The notes beneath the pieces were generated by a model, which was given only the letters and a program-made list of their open reading frames with translations, was not told the origin of the DNA and made no database searches. Of a DNA stretch of 64,000 bases, positions 17,009 through 26,315 are shown piece by piece. Origin of the DNA: Sphingobacterium puteale. GTDB taxonomy: Bacteria > Bacteroidota > Bacteroidia > Sphingobacteriales > Sphingobacteriaceae. The stretch lies in NCBI RefSeq assembly GCF_003627955.1, contig NZ_RBWS01000013.1:124001-188000 (forward strand). The letters run 5' to 3'. Within the stretch, counting starts at the first letter, position 1. The number at the start of each line of letters is the position of its first letter. The position numbers and the translations under genes are program-made.

Positions 17009-18883
17009 ATGCATCTAGAACGGAACTCTTTATCTGCGCCTTCCGCTCAAACGCAAAGTTCGGGGTTGGAAGGATTGATTACAACGTTGGAAGACGGCAC
17101 CATTCTACATCTCAATGAACACGCATGCGAGCTTTTAGCGTTAGAGATTAAGGATGCAAAAGGCAAAAAATTACATCAATTAATTACATTTTATTCATCT
17201 GAGGACGTATCGCCTCTTACAGCAGAACAGACTCGCTTTCAGATCGCGCTCAAAAACAATCCTAACGACCAAGAAATAATCTTAGGAATTGCAACAGGGG
17301 ATATGTTTAAATGGTTTGTTTTCCATACCAGCCCTTTCTCCGAAGAAAGTAACACCGGCCTCCTAATATCTTTCATCGATATTTCAAAAGTTATCAATCA
17401 GAACCATGCCCTGAAAGATAAACAACAGCAGTTGCAACTGCTGGTTGCCTCCCTCAACGATCTGGTCTTTGAAGTAACCGATACCGGAGTGTTTAAAAAC
17501 TATTGGACCAATGATCCCGGTTTACTATTCTACCCACCGGAGGAATTTTTAAACAAAAGCCTGACCGAACTTTTCCCGGCAGATCTGGCTATACCAACGA
17601 TTCAACTGATCCAGAAATCTTTACGGTTAAACAGGGAATTTAAAATGGAGTTTCAGTCTCCTTCCGAACAACATATAGACAAATGGTATAGTCTACAGAT
17701 CAAACCTATTCATCGATCGCAAAACCGGATCGCATTGGTTGTCTCCGATATTACAAAGCAGATTGAATCAACCGAAAAAATCCGATTTAACGAACATAAA
17801 TTCAATCAGGCCTTCCATTTCTCTGGTTTGGGCATTGCCTTGACAAATCTAGATGGTTATTGCATTGAATCCAACCATACATTAACCAAGATTCTGGGGT
17901 ACACACAGGAAGAGTTGTCAACAATGAAATTCTCACACAACACCCATCCTGATGACGTCGAACGTGACATCGAGCTCAGGAGAAAACTTATTCGTGGTGA
18001 AATTGAAACGTTTACCATACAAAAACGTTACCGACACAAACTCGGTCATTATGTGTGGTGCTCAGTGACAATTGCAGCAGTCTTTGACAATGCCAATGCC
18101 CCCCTATTTTTGATCGTTCAGGTTCAGGATATTTCTGAATCAAAAAAAAATATCGAAATATTAAAGCGGCAAAAAATAGAATCTGATCTGGTTAAAATGG
18201 ACCTCGAAACCAAAGTCAGACAACTGGAAGAATTTACGAATATCCTTGCGCATAACTTAAAGGGACCGCTAAGTAATATGCCGATGCTCATCGATGAGCT
18301 TAAAGTCTCAACAGATGAAGCGGTAAAGGCTGATTTTCTGAACCTTTTGAAGATCAGCACGGAGCAACTTACCGAAACGTTACACGACTTGGGTGAGATA
18401 CTTGAATTGAGGTCGAATAAATCGCTCGTATTTGAAGACTGTGATTTTCTCCAAATATTTTATAAAGTAAAACAACAGTATATTGGAGAAATACAGCAAA
18501 AGAATGCCATTATTTCTGTCGAATTCAATGTGACCAATATCTACTATCCAAAAATTTATCTGGAAAGTATCCTTGGCAATCTCATCAGTAATTCACTTCG
18601 ATTTACAGCGAGCGATAAAGCGCCATGTATTGAAATCAGGACTTCCCTAGAGGAAAATGGAACATTATTGACCGTTAAGGATAATGGATTAGGTATCAAT
18701 CTACCTAAATACAAATCCCAGCTTTTTATGTTCAAAAAAGTTTTCCATCGCGGCTTTGAGAGTAAGGGTATTGGATTATTTCTCACGCGCTATCAGGTGG
18801 AGTCACTGGGGGGGAAAATAGATGTACAAAGTGAACCGAACGAAGGCAGTGTCTTTTCAGTCAAATTTTTAGAAAGAACGTAA
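17009..18883 (+). CDS. PAS-domain sensor histidine kinase
   Basis: The 624-aa protein has no clear membrane segment, so it should be cytoplasmic. About three PAS folds cover residues 20-390; the third (LGIALTNLDGYCIESNHTL) is the clearest, followed by a PAC-like stretch. The phosphoacceptor is H415 in FTNILAHNLKGPL. The ATPase domain shows the N-box NLISNSLRF, G1 box DNGLGI and G2 box KGIGLFL. It would autophosphorylate and pass phosphate to a receiver. Its stop codon overlaps the next start (TAATG), so it is coupled to the response regulator. The signal is unknown. Confidence 0.93.
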   Translation: MHLERNSLSAPSAQTQSSGLEGLITTLEDGTILHLNEHACELLALEIKDAKGKKLHQLITFYSSEDVSPLTAEQTRFQIALKNNPNDQEIILGIATGDMFKWFVFHTSPFSEESNTGLLISFIDISKVINQNHALKDKQQQLQLLVASLNDLVFEVTDTGVFKNYWTNDPGLLFYPPEEFLNKSLTELFPADLAIPTIQLIQKSLRLNREFKMEFQSPSEQHIDKWYSLQIKPIHRSQNRIALVVSDITKQIESTEKIRFNEHKFNQAFHFSGLGIALTNLDGYCIESNHTLTKILGYTQEELSTMKFSHNTHPDDVERDIELRRKLIRGEIETFTIQKRYRHKLGHYVWCSVTIAAVFDNANAPLFLIVQVQDISESKKNIEILKRQKIESDLVKMDLETKVRQLEEFTNILAHNLKGPLSNMPMLIDELKVSTDEAVKADFLNLLKISTEQLTETLHDLGEILELRSNKSLVFEDCDFLQIFYKVKQQYIGEIQQKNAIISVEFNVTNIYYPKIYLESILGNLISNSLRFTASDKAPCIEIRTSLEENGTLLTVKDNGLGINLPKYKSQLFMFKKVFHRGFESKGIGLFLTRYQVESLGGKIDVQSEPNEGSVFSVKFLERT

Positions 18884-19290
18884 TGAATCAGGAAAATAAA
18901 AGAAAAATCATCCTTATAGACGACAATGCGATCTTACGCACTATTTTTGGCTACATGCTACAGGGGTTTTCGGATTATCCAATTGAATTTTACCCTTTCA
19001 AAAATGCATTGGACGCGCTGGATTTTATGGAATCGCATGACATCAGTGCATCATCCGGGCCAGCCGTACTGTTTGTTGATATCAGCATGCCCTTTATGAC
19101 AGGCTGGGAACTGATGGACGTTTTAGAGGATAAAACCGATTTTATCAAGCAGACCAGGATATTTATCATAAGCTCTTCCACCAGCCAGAGCGACCAGGAA
19201 CAATTGGCAAATTATCCTTTTATAAGTGGCTTTATTTTGAAACCTTTTGGCAAAGAATTATTATATGAAATTCTGAGAGCGCCTCATTAA
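18883..19290 (+). CDS. Single-domain response regulator receiver
   Basis: 135 aa, consisting only of a receiver domain: acidic pair D13-D14, phosphoacceptor D66 in LFVDISMP, the conserved Ser region IISSSTSQ and the Lys of ILKPF. There is no output domain, so it acts through protein contact or as a phosphorelay intermediate. Start ATG overlaps the histidine kinase stop by one base. It is the obvious partner of that kinase. Confidence 0.93.
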   Translation: MNQENKRKIILIDDNAILRTIFGYMLQGFSDYPIEFYPFKNALDALDFMESHDISASSGPAVLFVDISMPFMTGWELMDVLEDKTDFIKQTRIFIISSSTSQSDQEQLANYPFISGFILKPFGKELLYEILRAPH

Positions 19291-19330
19291 AGATGATCGC
19301 TCCATCTCCAAAATGCTGGATAACAGCATT

Positions 19331-19351
19331 GAACAGACAATTAGTCTGTTC
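19331..19351 (+). terminator. First of two tandem hairpins after the response regulator
   Basis: GAACAGAC (19331-19338) and GTCTGTTC (19344-19351) are perfect arms with a 5-base loop. Only a short T-run follows, so it may act together with the next hairpin. Confidence 0.5.
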
Positions 19352-19361
19352 TTTAGAGGCA

Positions 19362-19403
19362 AAATAGGCATCAGTTAAAAGACTGATGCCTATTTCCTTT
19401 TTT
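19362..19403. terminator. Bidirectional terminator between response regulator and aminopeptidase genes
   Basis: AAATAGGCATCAGT (19362-19375) and ACTGATGCCTATTT (19382-19395) form a perfect 14-bp stem, then CCTTTTTT. It sits between convergent genes and serves both directions. Confidence 0.85.
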
Positions 19404-19413
19404 ATCTGCATTG

Positions 19414-21189
19414 TTAGATTGCCTTACATTTCTCTGCAAGCCAGTTCTTTTCTTCACTTGAAAGATGTGTTGATAACTGATCAAATACCCATTGATTGTA
19501 ATTATTCAGCCACGAAAGATGCCTTTTTTCCAAAAGAGATTTTTCAATCAAGTCCGTCGCAATATAACAGATTGTCAATGTCTCAAAATCCAGGAAGTCA
19601 CCGAATTCAGAGGATCCCGCTTTACGCGTCAATACCAGATTTTCGATACGGATGCCGTGTTTACCAACACGGTAAAGACCAGGTTCAATAGAGGTAATCA
19701 TGCCGGGTTCAACAGCAACATCTATTGCGGCAGCATTAAATGTCTGCGGCCCTTCATGGACATTCAGGAAAAATCCAACGCCATGCCCTGTGCCGTGCCC
19801 ATAGTTACGTAACGTTTCCCACAGTGGACGACGGGTAATGGCATCAATTTGATATCCCCGTGTACCTGCAGGAAAGATAGCCTGCGAACCTTCTATCGTG
19901 CCTTTCAATACCAAGGTATAATCCTCTTTTTCCTCTTGCGTAAGACCTCCCAGTGAAACAACACGTGTAACATCCGTTGTACCTGTTTTGTATTGGCCAC
20001 CGGAATCGACCAATAACAGCCCTTTGGGTCGCAAGGTATAGTTAGATTGCTCATTCGCCGAATAATGTGGCAATGCACCGTGGTCTAGATATCCTGCTAT
20101 GGTGGTGAAAGAAACATCAACAAATCCGTCTTGTTCCTCACGGAAGCCGCGCAGCTTATCAGCGATAGACAGCTCAGACAGCTCTTCGCTGGCAACATTT
20201 TCTTCCAGCCATTTAAAAAACTTCGTAAGTGCAACACCGTCTTTTACAAAAGTATGCCTGTTATTTTCAATTTCAACTTTATTCTTAATGGCTTTTAAGG
20301 TCGTAGAAGGATTTATTTTTTCTACGATTTTAATGCTATCAGGCACGCTGTCAAATACAGCAAAGCAAGTACGCTTCGGGTCGATTAAGATGGCCTTAGC
20401 CGATAATGTTTCAATCGTTTGATAGATGCTTTCGTATGCAGCTATTTCTACACCATAGCCTTTTAGTTCAGCAATTGTTTCGGTGCTCAACTTCGACAGC
20501 TCAATGTAGAGCGTTGCTGTATCCGCTGTAATCAATACGAATCCTAAAACAACTGGATTGCAGGGTACATCCTGGCCACGGATATTAAGTAACCAGGCGA
20601 GATCATCCAAGGAAGATATTAAATGTGCATCGGCACGATTTTTCTTCATTTCAGCCCGAACAGCCTCAATCTTCGCAACAGTAGACTGCCCTGTGGTGCT
20701 TTCTGGCAACAGGTAAGCCTGCTCCTTTGGTAAGTCCGGTCTGCCCTCCCATAAATCAGATAACAGATCGATATGACCGTCCACCTGAATATCCAGAGGC
20801 TCCAAAGCATTTTTGACAGACTGAGCCACCAAAAGTGAGGCTAGATTACCATCAAAAGCAACTTTTGCTCCTGCATTCAATTTCTCACCTAACCAATCCG
20901 CATATTCCGCCGCTGCCTGGACTTTCAGCTTAACCAATTCAAAACCGGTTCCTTCCAATTGTTCCACAGCCTGAACAAAATAACGGGAATCTGTCCAAAG
21001 GCCAGCAAAATCTTGCGTGATAGCCAAAGTACCTGCAGATCCTGTAAAACCTGAGGCCCAGGCAATACACTTGTAACGTTCCGGTAAATATTCACTGATA
21101 TGAGGATCTGATGACGGGATAATATATCCATCGATTCCTTGAATCTTCATAGCCTCACGAATAGCAGCTAATTTTTCGATATGCTTCAT
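19414..21189 (-). CDS. M24-family Xaa-Pro aminopeptidase
   Basis: 591 aa, cytoplasmic (no signal peptide). It removes an N-terminal residue preceding proline. Two N-terminal creatinase-like domains (about 1-300) precede the M24 pita-bread domain. Metal ligands are visible in LLVDSGGQYKTGTTDVTR (two Asp), GTGHGVGFFLNVHEGP (His) and SIEPGLYRVGKHGIRIENL (two Glu). The length fits the long eukaryotic-like aminopeptidase P form rather than the short enterobacterial one. Monocistronic, divergent from the PBP4 gene across about 170 bp that contains palindromes. Confidence 0.93.
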   Translation of the reverse strand: MKHIEKLAAIREAMKIQGIDGYIIPSSDPHISEYLPERYKCIAWASGFTGSAGTLAITQDFAGLWTDSRYFVQAVEQLEGTGFELVKLKVQAAAEYADWLGEKLNAGAKVAFDGNLASLLVAQSVKNALEPLDIQVDGHIDLLSDLWEGRPDLPKEQAYLLPESTTGQSTVAKIEAVRAEMKKNRADAHLISSLDDLAWLLNIRGQDVPCNPVVLGFVLITADTATLYIELSKLSTETIAELKGYGVEIAAYESIYQTIETLSAKAILIDPKRTCFAVFDSVPDSIKIVEKINPSTTLKAIKNKVEIENNRHTFVKDGVALTKFFKWLEENVASEELSELSIADKLRGFREEQDGFVDVSFTTIAGYLDHGALPHYSANEQSNYTLRPKGLLLVDSGGQYKTGTTDVTRVVSLGGLTQEEKEDYTLVLKGTIEGSQAIFPAGTRGYQIDAITRRPLWETLRNYGHGTGHGVGFFLNVHEGPQTFNAAAIDVAVEPGMITSIEPGLYRVGKHGIRIENLVLTRKAGSSEFGDFLDFETLTICYIATDLIEKSLLEKRHLSWLNNYNQWVFDQLSTHLSSEEKNWLAEKCKAI

Positions 21190-21210
21190 GTTGTCTATAC
21201 AATTTTATGC

Positions 21211-21244
21211 AAGTTAGGATTTTTTAGGGTCGAATACCTAACTT
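21211..21244. promoter_or_regulatory. Inverted repeat in a divergent promoter region
   Basis: AAGTTAGG (21211-21218) and CCTAACTT (21237-21244) are perfect arms 18 bp apart, centred between the divergent aminopeptidase and PBP4 genes. It could be an operator or a leader hairpin. Confidence 0.35.
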
Positions 21245-21272
21245 TAAGGCAAATAAAACAAACGAATTAAAT

Positions 21273-21284
21273 GCGTATATACGC
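21273..21284. promoter_or_regulatory. 12-bp perfect palindrome GCGTATATACGC
   Basis: Perfect palindrome about 75 bp upstream of the PBP4 start, 28 bp beyond the other inverted repeat. Operator-like; no regulator known. Confidence 0.3.
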
Positions 21285-21359
21285 TAGTTAAAATTATATA
21301 TACATTGGACCAACGGTGCAATATCAAAGAATCGTACAGTTCATTTTCAAAGAAATTAC

Positions 21360-22790
21360 ATGTTGATGAAAAAAATCGCCCTATATTCCATAACACTATC
21401 GACGTATGCATTTACCGCGGTGACAAGCTCCCTGTTTGCTCAGAATATCAGAACCGGGATCCAAGAAGCATTCAATCAATTTCAAAACCAAGAAAGCCTG
21501 AAGAACGCAATAAGTTCTTTGACAGTATTTGACGGAAAGACAGGCCAAACCATTTTTGCTGCCAACGAAAATATCGGGCTGGCTACAGCTTCAACGATGA
21601 AAGTCATTACAGCTGCTACTGCATTGGATTTTCTTGGCAAGAGCTATCAGTTTAAAACGACCTTATATTATACAGGTTCAATCGATGAAAACGGAGTCCT
21701 CAATGGAAATATCATTGTTTCGGGCACCGGTGACCCTACACTGGGGAGTGACCGTTATCCGGAGACCAATGCAGCTATTGTGTTAAACAAATGGATTACG
21801 GCCATTCAAAACGCAGGGATACGAAGCATCAATGGAGCAGTGATTGCCGATGACCGTCTATATAATGGCAACCAAATACCGGGGGGGTGGATCTGGACAG
21901 ACATGGGCAATTATTACGGCGCAGGCATTTCATCGCTCAACTGGCGCGAAAATGCTTTTGGTATAAATTTCAGTCCGAGCAATAAAGTGGGGGCAAAAGC
22001 CGAAATTATCCAAGACACGACCCGCGCTCCTTACCTGAACATTATCAACGAAACCACCACTGGTAAAGCTGGTACGGGGGACAATGTGTATGCCTATGCG
22101 GCACCTTATTCGACCAAAATATTTGTCCGTGGCAGCTATGGTCAGGATTTAAAGAAAACCATCGAACTCGCTTCCCCGGACCCTGCATATGATCTAGCCT
22201 TTCAATTGAATGAAGGTCTCAACAAACAGGGCATTGTTGCTATCCAACCGCCTGCAACAGGGGCGAAGATGGATTCGATAGACGTATCCCAAAAGCAAAC
22301 ACTGGATGTGCACCTATCGCCTACCATGGACAAAATTGTCTATTGGTTTAATCAAAAAAGTATCAATCTCTATGGGGAAGCCTTACTAAAGGCTATCGCC
22401 TATACCACCGCTGGAAAAACGGGCACTGACGATGGTGCCAATTATATCCAAAAATACTGGAACGCCAAGTTAGGGATTAAACCGGGCGAGATCAATAGCG
22501 TGGACGGTTCGGGGCTTTCGCCACAGAATAGAGTTACGACCCTGGCCATGAACAAAATCATGCAGTACGCGCAAAAGCAAAACTGGTATCCCGTATTCTA
22601 CGAAAGCCTGCCGACCTACAATGAGATGAAGATGAAAAGCGGAACAATTGCTGGTGCCTTAGGCTATACCGGCGTGCACACAGCAAAAAATGGACAGTCT
22701 TTTACCTATACCTTATTGGTCAATAATTATTCGGGATCAGGAGCAAATATGCGCAGGCAAATGTTTAAATTGCTGGACGTTTTGAAATAA
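21360..22790 (+). CDS. dacB: D-alanyl-D-alanine carboxypeptidase/endopeptidase (PBP4, S13)
   Basis: 476 aa with an exported N-terminus (signal ends near LFAQ). Active-site motifs of the S13 family: S78-T-M-K81, S-L-N in GAGISSLNW, and the K-S-G of MKSGTIAGALGYTG. The insert between motifs 1 and 2 is typical of class C low-molecular-weight PBPs. It trims and cross-link-cleaves peptidoglycan in the periplasm. Two start codons six bases apart (21360, 21366) are both possible. Confidence 0.93.
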   Translation: MLMKKIALYSITLSTYAFTAVTSSLFAQNIRTGIQEAFNQFQNQESLKNAISSLTVFDGKTGQTIFAANENIGLATASTMKVITAATALDFLGKSYQFKTTLYYTGSIDENGVLNGNIIVSGTGDPTLGSDRYPETNAAIVLNKWITAIQNAGIRSINGAVIADDRLYNGNQIPGGWIWTDMGNYYGAGISSLNWRENAFGINFSPSNKVGAKAEIIQDTTRAPYLNIINETTTGKAGTGDNVYAYAAPYSTKIFVRGSYGQDLKKTIELASPDPAYDLAFQLNEGLNKQGIVAIQPPATGAKMDSIDVSQKQTLDVHLSPTMDKIVYWFNQKSINLYGEALLKAIAYTTAGKTGTDDGANYIQKYWNAKLGIKPGEINSVDGSGLSPQNRVTTLAMNKIMQYAQKQNWYPVFYESLPTYNEMKMKSGTIAGALGYTGVHTAKNGQSFTYTLLVNNYSGSGANMRRQMFKLLDVLK

Positions 22791-22828
22791 CATATTATTG
22801 TCTATTTATAATAAGATATTGGCAAATA

Positions 22829-22859
22829 TTTTCAAATATCAAAAAGAATGATAGATTTG
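22829..22859 (+). promoter_or_regulatory. Promoter of the malic enzyme gene
   Basis: TAGATTTG (22852-22859) matches TAnnTTTG, with TTTT 19 bp upstream as a partial -33 element. It lies 24 bp from the start codon. Confidence 0.55.
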
Positions 22860-22883
22860 TAGCCTTAAATTAATAAAATCGTA

Positions 22884-25166
22884 ATGAGTAACACTAATCG
22901 TAAACAGGCAGCGTTAAATTACCACTCAATGGGTAGACCTGGAAAAATAGCTGTTGTTCCGACAAAACCAACAAATTCGCAAAGAGACTTATCGTTAGCA
23001 TATTCTCCTGGCGTAGCGGAGCCATGTTTGGCTATTGCCGAGAATAAAGAAGATGCTTATAAATATACCGCAAAAGGGAACCTTGTTGCTGTTATCAGTA
23101 ACGGTACAGCTGTATTGGGCCTAGGTGATATCGGCGCTCAAGCAGGTAAACCTGTCATGGAAGGAAAAGGTTTATTGTTCAAAATTTTTGCTGACATTGA
23201 TGTCTTTGACATCGAAGTGGACACCAAAAATGTTGACGAGTTCGTTAAAATTGTAAAAGCATTGGAACCTACTTTCGGAGGTATCAACCTGGAAGATATC
23301 AAGGCTCCTGAATGTTTTGAAATTGAGCGCCGCCTGAAAGAGGAAATGAATATTCCGGTCATGCACGATGACCAACACGGTACAGCAATCATTTCCGGTG
23401 CAGCACTGATCAATGCCTGTGAAATTATCGGAAAAGATATCTCCAAAGTAAAAATCGTCGTCAATGGTGCCGGTGCTGCTGCAATGTCCTGCACAGCAAT
23501 GTATATTTCCGTAGGCGCAAGCAAAGAAAACATTGTGATGCTTGACAGTAAAGGCGTCATTCGTACGGATAGAGAAAATCTGGACAGCATGAAAGCACAG
23601 TACGCTACAGATCGTGATATCCACACCCTAGCAGATGCTGTCAAAGACTCCGATGTGTTTATTGGTTTATCTGCAGCGGATGTCATGTCTCCAGAGATGT
23701 TGTTATCAATGGCTGCTAACCCGATTGTTTTGGCGATGGCCAATCCAAATCCAGAAATTGCCTACGATCTGGCAATGGCTACCCGTAGCGATATTATCAT
23801 GGGTACTGGGCGTTCGGATTATCCAAATCAGGTGAACAACGTATTGGGCTTCCCTTACATCTTCCGTGGTGCTTTGGATGTCCGCGCGACAGCAATTAAT
23901 GAGGAAATGAAAATTGCCGCAGTACGTGCTATTGCTGACCTGGCAAAACAACCCGTTCCTGAAGAAGTCAACCAAGCGTACAATACCAACAATTTAAAAT
24001 TTTCGGAAGAGTATATCATTCCTAAACCTACCGATCCTCGTCTGATTACGGAGGTTTCTATGGCTGTAGCAAAAGCAGCAATTGAGTCCGGTGTTGCAAA
24101 AACAGCAATCGAAGATTGGGATAAATACCGCGATGCATTGCGTAAGCGCCTAGGTAAAGATGATGCGATCATGCGAAACCTCACGATGGCCGCTAAAAGA
24201 GACCCAAAACGTGTTGTCTTTGCTGAAGCAGATAATTACAAAACATTACGTGCTGCTCAAATCGTAAAAGAAGAAGGTATTGCAATACCGATCCTATTAG
24301 GTAAGAAAGAGAAAATCCAACGCTTGATCCAAGAGTATGCTTTTGAATTGGACGGTGTGGAAATCATTGATCCAGTGGCTGAGGTTGACAGTGAATCAGA
24401 GCGTTCGAAAAAATTCATCGAGCACCTTTACACCAAAAGACAACGTAGAGGAATCACCCGTTACGATGCGCGCAAACTGATGTTTGACCGCAACTACTTT
24501 GGGGCTTCTTTGGTTGAGTTTGGCGAGGCAGATACCTTGATTTCTGGTATGACCAAAAACTATGCAAACACCATCCGCCCGGCATTGCATGTCATCGGTG
24601 CCAAACCGGGCAGCCGAGTTGCAGGTATGTATATGATGTTAACCAAAAAAGGTCCTATTTTCATGGGGGATACTACCGTGAATGAGGATCCTACTGCACA
24701 GGAGCTGGCTGATATCACCTTACTTTTGGACAAAGCGGTTAAACGCATGAATATCCAACCACGCATTGCTTTGTTGTCTTACTCTAATTTTGGCTCCAGT
24801 GAAGGAAAGACTCCTACCAAAGTGAGGGCAGCAGCACAGATCATTCATGAGCAGCACCCTGACATCATTGCTGATGGCGACCTGCAAGCTAATTTCGCCT
24901 TAAATAGCGATATGTTGACCGACAATTTCCCATTCAGCTGTCTAAATGGACAATCAGCAAACACACTTGTGTTCCCGAACCTGGAATCCGGTAATATCGC
25001 CTATAAGCTATTACAGGAAGTCGGTGAAGCGGAAGCTGTAGGTCCAATTCTTTTGGGGATGAACAAACCGATCCATGTACTACAATTGGATAGCTCTGTA
25101 CGCGAAATCGTCAATATGGTAACCATTGCCGTAGTTGATGTTCAAGCACATCTCAAAAATTTATAG
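22884..25166 (+). CDS. maeB: NADP-dependent malic enzyme with C-terminal phosphotransacetylase-like domain
   Basis: 760 aa. Malic enzyme domain (about 1-425): YSPGVAEPCLAIAENK, the MHDDQHGTAII metal-site segment and the NAD(P)-binding VVNGAGAAAMSC. Phosphate acetyltransferase-like domain (about 430-760): RVVFAEADNYKTLRAA through VGPILLGMNKPIHVLQ. It oxidatively decarboxylates malate to pyruvate and supplies NADPH. The C-terminal part is usually regulatory (acetyl-CoA sensing) rather than catalytic. It stands as its own unit, with ruvA 33 bp downstream behind its own promoter. Confidence 0.96.
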   Translation: MSNTNRKQAALNYHSMGRPGKIAVVPTKPTNSQRDLSLAYSPGVAEPCLAIAENKEDAYKYTAKGNLVAVISNGTAVLGLGDIGAQAGKPVMEGKGLLFKIFADIDVFDIEVDTKNVDEFVKIVKALEPTFGGINLEDIKAPECFEIERRLKEEMNIPVMHDDQHGTAIISGAALINACEIIGKDISKVKIVVNGAGAAAMSCTAMYISVGASKENIVMLDSKGVIRTDRENLDSMKAQYATDRDIHTLADAVKDSDVFIGLSAADVMSPEMLLSMAANPIVLAMANPNPEIAYDLAMATRSDIIMGTGRSDYPNQVNNVLGFPYIFRGALDVRATAINEEMKIAAVRAIADLAKQPVPEEVNQAYNTNNLKFSEEYIIPKPTDPRLITEVSMAVAKAAIESGVAKTAIEDWDKYRDALRKRLGKDDAIMRNLTMAAKRDPKRVVFAEADNYKTLRAAQIVKEEGIAIPILLGKKEKIQRLIQEYAFELDGVEIIDPVAEVDSESERSKKFIEHLYTKRQRRGITRYDARKLMFDRNYFGASLVEFGEADTLISGMTKNYANTIRPALHVIGAKPGSRVAGMYMMLTKKGPIFMGDTTVNEDPTAQELADITLLLDKAVKRMNIQPRIALLSYSNFGSSEGKTPTKVRAAAQIIHEQHPDIIADGDLQANFALNSDMLTDNFPFSCLNGQSANTLVFPNLESGNIAYKLLQEVGEAEAVGPILLGMNKPIHVLQLDSSVREIVNMVTIAVVDVQAHLKNL

Positions 25167-25192
25167 AATCGCTTAAAATCTTCCTATATTCG
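25160..25192 (+). promoter_or_regulatory. Promoter of ruvA
   Basis: TATATTCG (25185-25192) is one base from TAnnTTTG, with TTTA 21 bp upstream. It overlaps the end of the malic enzyme gene and is 8 bp from the ruvA start. Confidence 0.45.
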
Positions 25193-25199
25193 TAGTACT

Positions 25200-25781
25200 A
25201 TGTACGAATATTTCAATGGAAAATTAGCATATAAAGCCCCCACTCATGTTGTTATCGATGTGAGTGGGATTGGTTATTATGTTCACATCTCTCTTTATAC
25301 CTTTTCCCAAATCAAGGATCAGGAAAACTGTAAATTATTTATTTCACTGCAAGTTCGGGAAGATTCCCATACGCTATATGGTTTTGCCACGGAGAGTGAG
25401 AAAAAACTGTTCGAGAACCTGATCTCCGTTTCAGGTATCGGCCCTAATACGGGCCGGATGATCTTATCGTCCAATACACCCGATGAAATACAATCCGCCA
25501 TTGTCAATGGTCAGGTTGCCTTAATTCAAAAAATTAAAGGAATCGGTCCCAAAACAGCACAGCGTCTGATCCTTGAACTTCAGGATAAATTGAAAAAACA
25601 GGGCGTGGAAGCACTTTCAACTACGATTCAATCGCAATCCATACCGGACGAAGCTTTATCTGCCCTGGTCATGTTAGGCTTCAATAAAGCTGCGGCCGAA
25701 AAAGTATTGAATACGATTCTAAAAACAGAAGCCAACCTCTCTGTGGAGGATATGATCAAATTAGCGCTAAAGAGGCTTTAA
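25200..25781 (+). CDS. ruvA: Holliday junction DNA helicase subunit RuvA
   Basis: 193 aa, normal for the family. N-terminal OB fold (MYEYFNGKLAYKAPTHVVID), then two helix-hairpin-helix motifs (ISVSGIGPNTGRMIL and IKGIGPKTAQRLILEL), then the C-terminal RuvB-contact domain (ALSALVMLGFNKAAAEKVL). It binds the junction as a tetramer and loads RuvB. It does not lie next to ruvB or ruvC here. Confidence 0.97.
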   Translation: MYEYFNGKLAYKAPTHVVIDVSGIGYYVHISLYTFSQIKDQENCKLFISLQVREDSHTLYGFATESEKKLFENLISVSGIGPNTGRMILSSNTPDEIQSAIVNGQVALIQKIKGIGPKTAQRLILELQDKLKKQGVEALSTTIQSQSIPDEALSALVMLGFNKAAAEKVLNTILKTEANLSVEDMIKLALKRL

Positions 25782-25999
25782 AAAACGGCGGGCTCAATTC
25801 GCTTAACAAAAAGAGGCATACAGGTTTGGCTCAAATAAAGTTTCATCTGCTGTACTTCAATTTCAGGATTGCTAGGATGTATCTTTATAAATGCCATAAG
25901 ATTTATAGGGACTTTTATAGGGACTTCATTCGGATCAAAGCGTATAATATTCTTATCAATCTCGTATAAAAAACATGTTAAACGAGAGCTAATCTGCAT
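25778..25999 (-). CDS. Possible small protein, unrecognised
   Basis: A 73-codon frame begins with ATG at 25999, just inside an upstream TTG. It has mixed hydrophobic and charged composition with motifs such as EIDKNIIRFDPNEVPIKV. It overlaps the ruvA stop by a few bases on the opposite strand. No family, no good ribosome-binding site. It could be chance. Confidence 0.2.
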   Translation of the reverse strand: MQISSRLTCFLYEIDKNIIRFDPNEVPIKVPINLMAFIKIHPSNPEIEVQQMKLYLSQTCMPLFVKRIEPAVF

Positions 26000-26315
26000 T
26001 TTGTTCAATCATTGAATCGAACCGTTTGCTTTTTAATAAGCTGGGCCGTCCAATACTGTAAGCTCAGATAAAATTACGGATGAGATAAACTTTATTCGAC
26101 AATAAATATGCATCCAAATGGGATAAATCACCAGTATCCTCAGCGGGCAATGCAAACGATTGTTTTAATTAAAAACACAGTAAATCAAATCACTACAAAA
26201 CACAAAGAAGAGTATCCTATCCTATTTCAACACGCTATTTGTTACATTAAGCCTTTGCTAAATCGTATTTATTCCTTTATTTTTAGGGCTTCTTATTTCA
26301 GTTATAATCGCACTC
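25782..26315. other. Intergenic region of about 530 bp between ruvA and the GH20 gene
   Basis: No strong gene. A weak minus-strand frame (25778-25999) is listed separately. No clear terminator follows ruvA. The remainder is AT-rich and should carry the GH20 promoter. Confidence 0.4.

Noticed and set aside
23138-23743. Long minus-strand frame (201 codons) inside the malic enzyme gene
   Set aside because: Antisense shadow of a highly conserved gene; Ser/Ala/Ile-rich composition typical of the reverse frame.
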